Assembly: GCA_027309085.1 (NCBI GenBank)
Contig: DAIDDL010000018.1
Location: forward strand, 1-64,000
Direction of reading: 5' to 3'
Length of the DNA stretch: 64,000 bases
Origin: Sulfobacillus sp.
Lineage (GTDB): Bacteria; Bacillota; Sulfobacillia; Sulfobacillales; Sulfobacillaceae
Shown: piece after piece, positions 16,783 through 25,668 of the stretch
How the letters are laid out: each line of letters starts with the position of its first letter
Position numbering within the stretch: position 1 is the stretch's first letter
Program-made: the position numbers and the translations under genes
The notes under the pieces: generated by a model
The model's input: the letters and a program-made list of their open reading frames with translations, nothing else
What the model was told of the DNA's origin: nothing
The model's database searches: none

Positions 16783-17303
16783 ATCTGGCCGTGTGGATGA
16801 AGCATTTGCGGGGGGTGGAGCGGGAAAGGCTCGCGGAATACCTTGCCTGGCAGAGACGAGCCGAAGATTTGCGCGGGGAAATCGGGCGGGGGATCTCCCC
16901 CCGCGTGATTGTGCCCGGAACCGAAATGACAGCAAGCGACATGGCGGACTACTTTGTCGCCTGCGATTTCCAAAAGGCGCGTTTAGACGTTGCGAAAAAA
17001 GAGGAATTTGCGGCATCACAGCGAATTTCAGAATGTCGGGAGGAACTCATGGCTATTCGCCAGGCCCAAAAGCAACTGGACCGCTTTGTGGCGCGCCGTG
17101 AAGATCTGGCGCGCCGAAAGCGGCAGAGGCTTCAGAGCGAGGAGATGATGGCTTTGGGGATTTCCCGCCAGCAGATAAGCGGGGAGGCTGTGTATAGGCG
17201 TGGTCGTGCTGGATTCCAATCAACCCGTCTTCCTGGCCGTGCGTCCGGACCGGGTCGTCCCGACCCGGGTCATTCGCCGGGTGAAGCAGGAGATTTATCT
17301 TGA
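16779..17303 (+). CDS. fliJ: Flagellar export protein FliJ
   Basis: This protein of about 174 residues has a highly charged coiled-coil body (MKHLRGVERERLAEYLAWQR ... QKQLDRFVARREDLARRKRQ), matching FliJ, the stalk of the export ATPase. GTG 16779 follows AAGGAGG and overlaps the fliI stop. The last ~35 residues (GRAGFQSTRLPGRASGPGRP...) are Arg/Gly/Pro-rich, unlike FliJ, and lie over the first 104 bases of the PilZ gene. The natural end may therefore have been lost by a small shift, or the tail is a genuine overlap. Confidence 0.8.
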   Translation: MNLAVWMKHLRGVERERLAEYLAWQRRAEDLRGEIGRGISPRVIVPGTEMTASDMADYFVACDFQKARLDVAKKEEFAASQRISECREELMAIRQAQKQLDRFVARREDLARRKRQRLQSEEMMALGISRQQISGEAVYRRGRAGFQSTRLPGRASGPGRPDPGHSPGEAGDLS

Positions 17304-17826
17304 CGCTCTGAAAGACCACGACATGGAGCTGACACCCCTGCCCGGCCAAGTCGTGCACGTGCGCTGGGCGGCTGATGACTTTCTGTATGAGCAGGCGGCC
17401 AGCATCACCGAGGTGCTGGATCCCATCGCCATTATTGTGCTCAAACTGACCGGACAGCCCCGGGTCACGGAACAGCGCGGGAGCCTGCGGGTAAAGGTCA
17501 CGGTGCCACTGGAATACGGACTGGTCCGCCCCGATTCGGAAATTCTCATGACCACCACCCTGGACCTGTCCGCCAGCGGGCTGCGCTTTCCGAGTGCCGT
17601 GCAGGTCTGGAGCGGGCTGCACCTGAAAATGCGCCTGCGCATTGGCCCGGGCGAAGTGACTGTCATCGGGCAGGTGAGCCGGGTGTCTCCCAAAGCGCGG
17701 GAAGTCCGCGGACACAGAACATGGGAGACGGCTGTGACCTTTCTGCAGCTGCGGCCCCAGGACCGCAAACTTCTGGAAGGCTTTGTGCGCACCCAATACC
17801 ACCGGCAGAAAGTGCAGAAACCCTAG
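17200..17826 (+). CDS. PilZ-domain (YcgR-like) c-di-GMP-binding flagellar brake
   Basis: This 208-residue protein has an N-terminal YcgR/YpfA-like domain and a C-terminal PilZ domain with the c-di-GMP signature: QRGSLRVKVTVPLEYGL (the expected R-x-x-x-R is partly altered to RGSLR) and DLSASGLRF. YcgR-type proteins slow or bias the motor when c-di-GMP is high. It sits in the flagellar operon between fliJ and fliK. The start is taken as GTG 17200 downstream of GGGGAGG; GTG 17206 is an alternative. Confidence 0.75.
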   Translation: MVVLDSNQPVFLAVRPDRVVPTRVIRRVKQEIYLDALKDHDMELTPLPGQVVHVRWAADDFLYEQAASITEVLDPIAIIVLKLTGQPRVTEQRGSLRVKVTVPLEYGLVRPDSEILMTTTLDLSASGLRFPSAVQVWSGLHLKMRLRIGPGEVTVIGQVSRVSPKAREVRGHRTWETAVTFLQLRPQDRKLLEGFVRTQYHRQKVQKP

Positions 17827-17865
17827 AAGGCCCACCACTTCGGAAAGGAGGTGAAATGAATCCAG

Positions 17866-19104
17866 ATGATCAGTATATTGCCGGCGCCGGAAACAGCCCC
17901 GAAGTCTGGGGAGCAAAAACCCGGAGTCAAGAATTCCAAGCCAGCCGGACCCAGTGAGTTCGCCAGCACGTTGGCCAGGCGCATCACGGGCAAGGCCCAG
18001 CACCTGTTGGTGTCCAAGCCTGTGACGGCGCTGGGCAGAGATGCGGAGGGCGCCGCCAAGCTTCCGGCCGCAAAAACCCATGGGGCTGCTTCCGCGCTTT
18101 CTCCCGAGGACGTCAAAAAGAGCGCCCACGGGCCGCCCAAAGCGCCTAGCCCCCGGGTCTTGCGCGTGAAGAAACGGCGGGCCAAGCCAGAGGCATTTGC
18201 AGCCGCAGCCGCTGTGATCCCAGCGCCCGGGATTCTCAAAGCTGGCAAATCCGCTCCCGCCGCGCCCGCAGTGGCGTCTAAAGAAATGGGAGCGGGTGTG
18301 CGGCCTCCCGTTAGCGGGAACCAGCCGCACCTTCTGGCAGCAGGCAGACCTGCGCTGCTGGGCGGTCCGGGAGATGAGTCCGCGCCGCCAGCCCCTGTGG
18401 GTAACGAGCTGAAGACTTTCCCGCCGCGCTTGGACATGGCGGGGCCAGTCCCGCCGCAGCCTAAAGGTCTGACTTCTGTTGCGGGCCAGCTGGTATATCG
18501 GGTGCAGGCCCGCCGCGCACCGGTCAGCAGCGGGAAGGGGCGTACCCAAGAAGGAAAGATGCCGCAAAAACTGGCGCCGGCCGCGAAGGTCTTGGTTTCC
18601 GGTGGGAATGATGTGCCGGGCGCTGTCTTGAACACACCAGTGTGGCAGCAGGGCAAGCTCGCGGCCGTCCGCGGGGCGGCGCAGCAGGGCGCGCTGGAGC
18701 CGCATGCGGCCAAAGGCTGGGTGATCAGGCCCGTGCACTGGAAAGGGGCGCCGGCGCAGGCGAGCAAGTGGCTGGTGACCGTACCCAAAAGTTCCGCGCC
18801 GCTGGTGGTCACGCTGACGGCTTTGCAAAATGCCTGGAAGGTCGATTTTGAAGTGGCTACGCCAGCCTGGGCGGGCACCTTGGCCCAGACTTTTGCTTCT
18901 GGGCAGAACCTTATGGCCAATGCCGTGCCTGTGCAGCAAGTGTCCGTCTTTCTGGGCATGGGTAGCGGCCTGGGCGGGTCTGCGGGCGGTTTCCAGCAAA
19001 ATTCCCCCCAGGACTTTGTCAGTCCGCGGGTGAGGCTCCGCGCATCGGCCCGCATAGGCCCAGTATATTCACAGATGAGTGAGGGCGTGGACTATCAGGC
19101 GTAA
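17866..19104 (+). CDS. fliK: Flagellar hook-length control protein FliK-like
   Basis: This 412-residue protein has a long Ala/Pro/Lys-rich low-complexity N-terminal ruler region and a C-terminal globular part (ALQNAWKVDFEVATPAWAGT ...). It lies between the PilZ gene and flgD as fliK does in Firmicutes. Identification rests mostly on position, composition and length. The strong ribosome-binding site AAAGGAGGTG (about 17843) is best spaced for ATG 17856, which is in another frame and stops after 34 codons; ATG 17866 gives the long protein. Confidence 0.65.
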   Translation: MISILPAPETAPKSGEQKPGVKNSKPAGPSEFASTLARRITGKAQHLLVSKPVTALGRDAEGAAKLPAAKTHGAASALSPEDVKKSAHGPPKAPSPRVLRVKKRRAKPEAFAAAAAVIPAPGILKAGKSAPAAPAVASKEMGAGVRPPVSGNQPHLLAAGRPALLGGPGDESAPPAPVGNELKTFPPRLDMAGPVPPQPKGLTSVAGQLVYRVQARRAPVSSGKGRTQEGKMPQKLAPAAKVLVSGGNDVPGAVLNTPVWQQGKLAAVRGAAQQGALEPHAAKGWVIRPVHWKGAPAQASKWLVTVPKSSAPLVVTLTALQNAWKVDFEVATPAWAGTLAQTFASGQNLMANAVPVQQVSVFLGMGSGLGGSAGGFQQNSPQDFVSPRVRLRASARIGPVYSQMSEGVDYQA

Positions 19105-19156
19105 GCTGCCGGGCGCGCCAAACCCCGCGCGAACATGCGTAAAAGGAGAGGACTTT

Positions 19157-19597
19157 ATGTCATCAGGACTTGGCAGCGTGCCGCTCATTCCGGCGGCCGC
19201 GCAGACCAGCGCTTCAGGACAGACGGCTGCGGTCAGCTCAGCGGCCTCAGCCAGCAGCAATTTGGGGGAATCGGCTTTTCTGACGCTGCTGTCGGCCGAG
19301 CTGCAGTACCAGAACCCCTTAAAACCTATGGACAACACACAGTTCGTCGCACAGCTCGCGCAGTTCTCGGCTCTGGCTGCCACGACGACGCAGACCTCGA
19401 CTCTCAGCAGCATCCTGTCGACCCTGCAGCAGCAAAATCCTGTGGTGGCGATGGCGCAGCTGATTGGCAAGACGGTCAGCACGGCCGAGGGGTCGGGGCA
19501 GGTGACAGCGGTCTCCCAGCAGGGGCAGAGCCTTATGGCAGACATCAGCGGCATCGGCACCGTGCCCATTTCCGATATCACTGAGGTGCAGAGCTGA
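19157..19597 (+). CDS. flgD: Flagellar hook assembly (cap) protein FlgD
   Basis: This protein of about 146 residues has the FlgD N-terminal core: FLTLLSAELQYQNPLKPMDN, TQFVAQLAQFSALA, and then the segment LIGKTVSTAEGSGQV. The C-terminal FnIII/tudor part of larger FlgD proteins is absent, as in many Gram-positive short FlgDs. The start is at ATG 19157 after AAAGGAGAGGAC. Its stop overlaps the next start. Confidence 0.92.
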   Translation: MSSGLGSVPLIPAAAQTSASGQTAAVSSAASASSNLGESAFLTLLSAELQYQNPLKPMDNTQFVAQLAQFSALAATTTQTSTLSSILSTLQQQNPVVAMAQLIGKTVSTAEGSGQVTAVSQQGQSLMADISGIGTVPISDITEVQS

Positions 19598-20082
19598 TGA
19601 CCGCCGTTCCCGGCGTGGGCGGGGTCCCATCCCCATCAGGGCTGCCCCTCCGCACAGACCCGGTCTCCAAGCCTTTGCCGGACTTCGGGTCCCTGGTGCG
19701 CGAGCGGGTGATTTTCAGCCAGCACGCGCAGCACAGGATGCAGACCCGCGGCATGGTTCTGTCGCCTGACGATGCCGCGCGGCTGGGGCAAGCCATGGAG
19801 GAAGCCGGCAGCCGCGGGTCGAAGCAGGCGGCCATTGTATTGGGATCTGACATCTACATTGTGTCGCCGCCTGCGCGCACGGTGATTACCAGCTTTCACC
19901 CGCCCGCAGACGGCATGAAAGTGATTACCCAGGTGGACGCGGTCGTCTATGTAAGCCGGACCTCGTCAGCCTCCTTGGACAGCCAGGGAGTGCCACAGGA
20001 AGCTTCCGGTTCCCGACCGACAGAAGGAGCCGCTTCCGCGCCCCACTGGAGTTTGGTTTCTGTCCCTGAGGACAAACAGTAA
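19597..20082 (+). CDS. Flagellar operon protein of the TIGR02530 type
   Basis: This 161-residue protein has the conserved core IFSQHAQHRMQTRGMVLSPD, then GSRGSKQAAIVLGSDIYIVS and VITSFHPPADG, followed by TQVDAVVYV. Proteins of this type sit between flgD and flgE in many Firmicutes; their exact role is not known. Its position here is the same. The C-terminal tail is Ser/Pro-rich. Confidence 0.8.
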   Translation: MTAVPGVGGVPSPSGLPLRTDPVSKPLPDFGSLVRERVIFSQHAQHRMQTRGMVLSPDDAARLGQAMEEAGSRGSKQAAIVLGSDIYIVSPPARTVITSFHPPADGMKVITQVDAVVYVSRTSSASLDSQGVPQEASGSRPTEGAASAPHWSLVSVPEDKQ

Positions 20083-20117
20083 GGCCAATCCTTTAAACTT
20101 TGACTGGAGGAGAAATT

Positions 20118-21398
20118 ATGTCAGGAAGTCTTTATGCCGCCATATCGGGACTGAATGCCGAGCAGTCTCTGCTCGGGGTGGTCTCCCAGAACATCGCTAA
20201 TGCCAACACTACCGGCTACAAGAGCAGCCATGTCACCTTTGGACAGGCTATGGAGCAGACCTTATCCGGAGGAACGGCCCCGACTGCCACCTTGGGCGGG
20301 ACCAATCCCGAACAGATCTCGGCGGGAGCTGCCGTCGGGGTCGACGGCGTCAACCTCAATATGAGCCAGGGCAGCCTGCAGACCACCGGGATCTCCACCA
20401 ACATGGCGATTCAGGGCAACGGCTTCTTTGTGGTCAAGTCTCCGCAGGGGATGCAATATACCCGTGCGGGCGACTTCACCCTGGATGCCCAGGGCCAGCT
20501 GGTGAATCCCCAGGGCAGCCTTGTGCAGGGGTGGACCGCGGTCAATGGCCAGTTCGCCGGGGAGTCGGCGGGGAACGTCGGCCCCATCGTGATTCAGCCC
20601 GGGATGACCATGAATCCATCGGCGACGGCGGACCCGAGCACCGGCACGGCAGCCGTGACGGTCACCGGCAATTTGAACGCGGCCCTGGCGACGGCGGCGA
20701 CCGGCACGAGCACGCAACGGACTGTGCCCTTCACCGTCTATGATTCTTTGGGAAATGCCACAACCCTGGATCTGAACTTCTCCAGTCCTACGGTTGTCTC
20801 CGGCAGCGGCACAAGCTGGACGGCCACGGTGACCGAGCCACCCAGCACCACGTCTCTGGGCAGCGGCACGGTGACCTTTGGACCGACGGGAGCGATTAGC
20901 GGCACGGCGACCATTGCGGTGTCGATGGCCACCACCGACGGGTCTAAGAGTCCGCAGACGTTCGACATCAGCCTGAGCGCGATGACTGCGGACGCGGCCA
21001 GCACCCAACTGACGGCAACGGCCAACGGATACGGCCAAGGCAGTTTGTCCAACTACACGGTAGGCTCCAACGGGGTTATTACCGGTACGTTCTCCAATGG
21101 CCAGACTCAGGCTATCGCCCAGGTCGCTCTGGCTAACTTCAGCAATAACGCCGGGCTGGTCAACGTGGGCAACACCATGTGGCAGCAATCCGCCAACTCC
21201 GGCACGCCCCAGGTCGGGCAGCCGGCATCGGGCAACTTCGGGTCCATTGCGGGGGGATCCGTCGAGGAATCCAACGTCAGTCTGGCCAACCAGTTTGTGA
21301 ACATGATCATGGCCCAGCAAGGATATCAGGCCAATGCCAAAGTGATATCGGTAGCGCAGACACTGGATACCACTTTGGTCAATACGATAGCGCCGTAG
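20118..21398 (+). CDS. flgE: Flagellar hook protein FlgE
   Basis: This protein of about 426 residues begins SGSLYAAISGLNAEQSLLG, then VVSQNIANANTTGYKSSHV, and has the FlgG/FlgE-like core FFVVKSPQGMQYTRAGDFTL. A central Thr/Ser/Ala-rich D2 domain follows, and the C-terminus is NVSLANQFVNMIMAQQGYQA ... DTTLVNTI. It builds the hook. The start is at ATG 20118 behind TGGAGGAGAAATT. It is the last intact gene of the flg operon. Confidence 0.93.
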   Translation: MSGSLYAAISGLNAEQSLLGVVSQNIANANTTGYKSSHVTFGQAMEQTLSGGTAPTATLGGTNPEQISAGAAVGVDGVNLNMSQGSLQTTGISTNMAIQGNGFFVVKSPQGMQYTRAGDFTLDAQGQLVNPQGSLVQGWTAVNGQFAGESAGNVGPIVIQPGMTMNPSATADPSTGTAAVTVTGNLNAALATAATGTSTQRTVPFTVYDSLGNATTLDLNFSSPTVVSGSGTSWTATVTEPPSTTSLGSGTVTFGPTGAISGTATIAVSMATTDGSKSPQTFDISLSAMTADAASTQLTATANGYGQGSLSNYTVGSNGVITGTFSNGQTQAIAQVALANFSNNAGLVNVGNTMWQQSANSGTPQVGQPASGNFGSIAGGSVEESNVSLANQFVNMIMAQQGYQANAKVISVAQTLDTTLVNTIAP

Positions 21399-21457
21399 AC
21401 CGCAGGGACGGGCCGGGTGCTCAGCCGCTAATATTCAGGAAGAGGGGATGATAGCCT

Positions 21458-22513
21458 ATGTCTGCTTTGCATTATCAGATCAGTCCTCTGTTGGTGAGTG
21501 TTCTGCTGGACCGTCCCATGGCGGACCTGCCGCCCAGGATTACCCCGTCTATGCTCCCGGGACGGTATACGAAAGAGGTGCTCAAGCGCCGCAAGTCCTG
21601 GGCGCCCATACTGCCCCGCAATGTGCACCCGATGCGCTGCACCGCGTGCGGGTACCGGGGCCAGTACGACCTCAAGACTCTGGCCGTGGACCCGGCGGCG
21701 GTGGGACAGGGTCCACCCGGGTCCGCACCCTTTCAGGCCACCGGGTATTTCCGGTGCAAACAGTGCAATGGAGCCGGTGAGTGGGAGGAGGACCCCCTGT
21801 TGCACCTCTTCCTCATCACCCAGATGCTGGGTGCCTCCATGATGGAGGCGCCGGGGAACCCCACCCCTTGGTTGTGTTCGCCGGGATTGACCTGTTTGAC
21901 GGCACCAAACCGCGCTGGGCCACGGATGCGGAAGAGCACCTGCTCGGGCTGATTCAGTCGGGCCGCGGGAACCCGGCGTTTTTGTGGAACCGCCTGGGCA
22001 ACGTGTATTTGCGTGGGGGCAGGGTGGATCTCGCTGCCTGCGCTTTTGAGCGGTCTATTTCCCTGGATGCTGCGCAATTTGAGTCCCTAGGTTCTTTGGG
22101 GTACACATTGGAGATTAGCGGGGAATGGGTTCAAGCCTCACGCCTGTACTTGAGGGCCATCGCTGCCGCCCGGTCCTACCGCCATCTGGACCATTCCGCC
22201 TTGCGGGAGCTCCTGGCGGAGTTTATGCAAAAGGTAGCCAATTTGCACATGCGCTATCCAGACGAGGTCCCGTTCATCCCGTCCCAAGCTGATTATGAGG
22301 CAGTGGGGCTGCCGTGGGCTAAAGATGGCGGGGAGTGGACCTACACAGAGCACCGGCTGGATCTTGACGATGTTTCCCCCCTTTTTGCCGGTGGCCGACC
22401 TATTGCTCGGACAGGGCCATGATATTCCGAAGCCCCAGCGGAAAAAGGTTGGCCGCAACGATCTGTGCCCTTGCGGCAGCGGCCGCAAATACAAGCGGTG
22501 CTGCGGGGCGTGA
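21458..22513 (+). pseudogene. Zinc-ribbon / SEC-C motif protein, broken by two frameshifts
   Basis: Three consecutive frames together read like one protein of ~350 residues. The first part (21458 to about 21865) has MRCTACGYRGQYDL ... YFRCKQCNGAG, a four-cysteine zinc ribbon. The second (to about 22375) has LFDGTKPRWATDAEEHLLGL and TPR-like helices. The third ends in [20 protein letters not shown], a classical SEC-C zinc motif as found at the C-terminus of SecA. The shifts fall at the GGGGAACCCC run near 21860 (one base lost) and the CCCCCCTTTTT run near 22375 (one base gained). Both are homopolymers, so sequencing error is possible. Confidence 0.7.
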
Positions 22514-22552
22514 CCCAGACTGCCAGCGGTGGGATTTCAGATTTTAACGGAG

Positions 22553-22585
22553 GAGAGCACCCGGCATCTTTTGCCGGGTGCTCTC
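22553..22585. terminator. Bidirectional terminator hairpin between convergent genes
   Basis: A perfect 14-base-pair stem, GAGAGCACCCGGCA / TGCCGGGTGCTCTC, encloses a short TCTTT loop. It lies between the SEC-C gene (plus) and the sugar-binding protein gene (minus), 40 and 35 bases from their stops. There is no long T run on either side, but the stem strength and location fit a terminator serving both directions. Confidence 0.75.
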
Positions 22586-22619
22586 CTTCACGGTTCTTGT
22601 ATCTGCCTGAGACGGAAGT

Positions 22620-23920
22620 TTACTGGTACGTGCCGTCTTTCTGGGCCAGGGTGACGGCCTGCTGGTAGGCGCTGTGCATAGCCGCTTGCGGGGTTTCTTT
22701 GTTGATCAGGACTGCGGTGATGTCATTCAGCAGAATCTGGTGCGAAAATTCGTCCCGCCAGGCTACTTTCGGTTCGCCACGGCATTAGGCAGCACGCTTA
22801 AGGACACCTGCTGGGCCGGGTGGATGCTGAGAAAGGACTGGGCGGCCTGGGCGACGTCGCTGCGCACGGGCAGGTAGCCTTGGCTCTTTTCCATCCAATA
22901 GAGCTGTCCCTGTTTGGAGGTCAGGTACTTGATGAAGGCAAAGGCCGCGCTTTGCTGGGCCGGCGTTGCCTTGGAAAACATCCCCAGATACCCGCCGAAG
23001 AGACTGGTGGCCGACACCTTATCCGCGGGCAGGGAGGCCTCTCCAATCGGGAACTTGTTGGCGACCGCCTGGTCGAGGTACGGGTAGAAGCCGGTGGTGC
23101 CGATCAGGATGGAACTGGTGCCGCTCGGTCTGGGAGGCATAGCCCTGGGTCAGCACCGCGGAGCGGTTCTTGACCATATTGCTCCACAGCGTCAGGGCTT
23201 TGACGGCAGGGCCGTTGGCGGCAAAGGCTGCCGGGTTGGGCTGCCCGCTCTTGGTCACGAAGTCGCCGCCCGCCTGGTCAAAGAACGCGAGCCAGGGATA
23301 GGTGTGCACAAGCGTGATCGCAAAAGCCTGCTTCCCCGGTCCCGAGAGCTTCATGCTGTCCTGGGTGAATTCCGCCCAGGTAGTGGGGGGTGGGCAATGC
23401 CGGCTGCCTGGAACGCGGCTTTGTTGTAGTACATGATGGCGGCCCCTAAGTTGAAGGGCATCAGGTACTGATTGCCATTGGGCCACTTGCCGGGTTTGAG
23501 CATGTTGGGGTAGAAGGACGACAGGGAAAACCCTTGGGACCCGGAGATGAGCGGGCTGAGATTGACGAGGCTGCCGGTCTCGATGAACCCTGTGGCCCAG
23601 GGCGGGTTCATTTGGGAGATGGTCGGCGGGTTCTGGCCGACGACTGCGGAGAGCAGCTTGGGTTCGAGGGCCGCATCATTGGGGACGACCACGTCTTTGA
23701 CCGTGATGTTGGGATGGGTCTTGTGAAACTGCTGAATTTCCCCGGCCAGCGCGGTTTCGTAAGGACCGGTCATTTCATTCCAAAAGGTAATGGTGACGGG
23801 CGCGGAGGATTTGGTGGCGGGCGGGGGGGCGGTGGACTGCCCGCACCCCGCCAGTCCGGCGGCCAGTACTACGGCTCCGGCGGCAGAGGCGGTAAAGCGG
23901 GCTTTGGTTTTGGATGTCAT
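22620..23920 (-). pseudogene. Sugar ABC transporter substrate-binding lipoprotein, three frameshifts
   Basis: Four frame segments join into one extracellular sugar-binding protein of about 430 residues. The N-terminus (ATG 23920 after AAGGAGG) has a lipoprotein signal with lipobox LAGC, then VTITFWNEMTGPYE. The frame is lost at a G6 run (23385-23390), where one missing base breaks AHPPTTWAEF, again near 23120-23140 before SGTSSILIGTTGFYPY, and again near 22775 before PKVAWRDEF. It ends TLAQKDGTYQ with TAA at 22620-22622. Each lesion fits a single missing base. It is the last gene of a gntR-permease-permease operon whose other permease also carries a stop. Confidence 0.8.
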
Positions 23921-23966
23921 TGAGGGTAGCCTCCTTAAGTTTGTGTGCAAGCCGTTGTGGCATCCG

Positions 23967-24779
23967 TCAGCCCTTGATTCCGGTGTGGCTGACCGATTCG
24001 ACAATTTGGCGCTGAGCCAGGATGTAGAGAATCAGCACGGGCAGCGTGGTGATGGCGGCGGCCGCCGACGTCCAGTCGGTGCCGTTGGCCGTAGACAGGA
24101 AATCTGCCAGCCCGACCTGAATGGGTTGGACTGACGGACCTGTGGTGACAATCAGGGGCCACAGGAAGGCGTTCCAGCTGAGAAGGAAGAGGTAGATGCT
24201 GACGGTCGCCAGAGCGGGTACCGGATTGGGGACCACAATCTGCCACAGGTATCCCCAGTCGCCAATCCCGTCGATGCGCGCCGCATCGCGCAATTCTTTG
24301 GGCAGGGAGCGCATAAACTGGACCAGCATGAACACGGCAAATCCATTGGCGGCAAAGGGTACAATCTGGGCGGTGTAGGTGTTCAGCCAGCCCAGGTCGC
24401 GCACAATCAGGTAGTCGGGAACAAGAATAGAGTAAAAAGGGATCATCATCGTGGCCAGAATCACAGCGAGCACCACCTTGCCAAACCGCCCCGGCAGATA
24501 GACGATGCCGTAGGCGGCCAAGAGCGAGGTGAACAGCGCCAGCACCGTCGTCGCGATGCCGATGCCTGTGGAGTTGAGGAGAAAATGAAGCCAGGGCGCC
24601 AGCCGCCAGGCAGCGCGGTAATTGGAAAAAACTCCCTGCGGAATCAGCGCCCCGGGGAAGCTGTAAGCCCGGGCAGCTGTCTCCAGTGAGGTGGCGAATA
24701 TCCACCAGATGGGGAACAGGGTGATGGCGGCGCTGACAATCAGAAATGCGTAAACGAGCAGGCGATTGCCTTTGGCCAT
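23967..24779 (-). CDS. Sugar ABC transporter permease, MalG type
   Basis: This 270-residue protein has six membrane segments and the EAA loop LRDAARIDGIGDWGYLWQIV followed by VVPNPVPAL, which contacts the ATPase. It starts at 24779, four bases after the MalF-type gene. It is intact, unlike its partner permease and binding protein. The ATPase (MsmK/UgpC type) is not encoded here; such carbohydrate importers often borrow one from elsewhere. Confidence 0.9.
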   Translation of the reverse strand: MAKGNRLLVYAFLIVSAAITLFPIWWIFATSLETAARAYSFPGALIPQGVFSNYRAAWRLAPWLHFLLNSTGIGIATTVLALFTSLLAAYGIVYLPGRFGKVVLAVILATMMIPFYSILVPDYLIVRDLGWLNTYTAQIVPFAANGFAVFMLVQFMRSLPKELRDAARIDGIGDWGYLWQIVVPNPVPALATVSIYLFLLSWNAFLWPLIVTTGPSVQPIQVGLADFLSTANGTDWTSAAAAITTLPVLILYILAQRQIVESVSHTGIKG

Positions 24780-24783
24780 GTTT

Positions 24784-25668
24784 TCAGCCTCCGTAATAGA
24801 CGGCTTTGCGGGATACCCAAAACTGGAACCCGGTCAGCGCCAGAATCAGCAGGAAAAACACCACGGCAGTGGCAGATGCGCCGCCAAAGTGGAAGTAGTT
24901 GAAGGCTGTTTCATAGATCAGATAAGTGAGGGTCGTGGTGCTGTTGACGGGGCCGCCCCGGGTGAGCGCGTAGATTTGGGTAAAGGTCTGAAAGGCATTG
25001 ATGGTGTTGATGACGACCACAAACAGGGTGGTTGGCGACAGCAGCGGCTAGGTAATGCTCCAGAACTGGCGCCACGGACTGGCGCCGTCAACTTCAGCCG
25101 CTTCCAGCAGCTCCCGCGAGACATTGGTGAGGCCTGCCATAAACAGCAGCATGGTAAAGCCGAAACTGAACCAGATGGTGTACACAATCAGACTGATCAA
25201 GGCTAGGCGGGATTCATTGACCCAGCCGATATTGCCGGGCAGACCCATTAGGCTGAGAATGCGGTCAATGACGCCCACCGACGGCTGGTACATCCACAGC
25301 CACACTGTGGACGTGGCGACGACGGGCATGACATAGGGCAGGAAATACAGCGCCCGGAACAGGCCCACCGCGCGGATCCCGCGGAAGAGGAGCACCGCGA
25401 ACACCAAGGAGATGGTGCTGCCCCCAATGACCACGCACACGGCGAAGATGAGGGTGGTGCGCACCGACTGCCAGAACAGCCCCGATGCGAACAACTGCTG
25501 GTACTGGGAAAATCCCACGAAATGCGGGTGGGTCCCGTAAATAAAGTGAAAGAAACTGTAGCCAAACACCATAAACAGCGGAATGACCCAGAAAACACCT
25601 AACACCAGCAATGCCGGGGACAGGTACCATAGACCTTTTTGCTGTGGGGTATGCTTGACGGTGTTCAT
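24784..25668 (-). pseudogene. Sugar ABC transporter permease, MalF type, with internal TAG stop
   Basis: The reading frame runs from ATG 25668 to 24784 as a typical 295-residue MalF/UgpA-like permease, with YFLPYVMPVVATSTVWLWMY, the EAA loop LLEAAEVDGASPWRQFWSIT, and FQTFTQIYALTRGGP at the end. It is cut by one in-frame TAG at 25048-25050, immediately after FWSIT, where relatives read a residue before PLLSPT. The two halves are in the same frame, so this is a substitution, not an indel. It overlaps the gntR stop by four bases. Confidence 0.8.
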
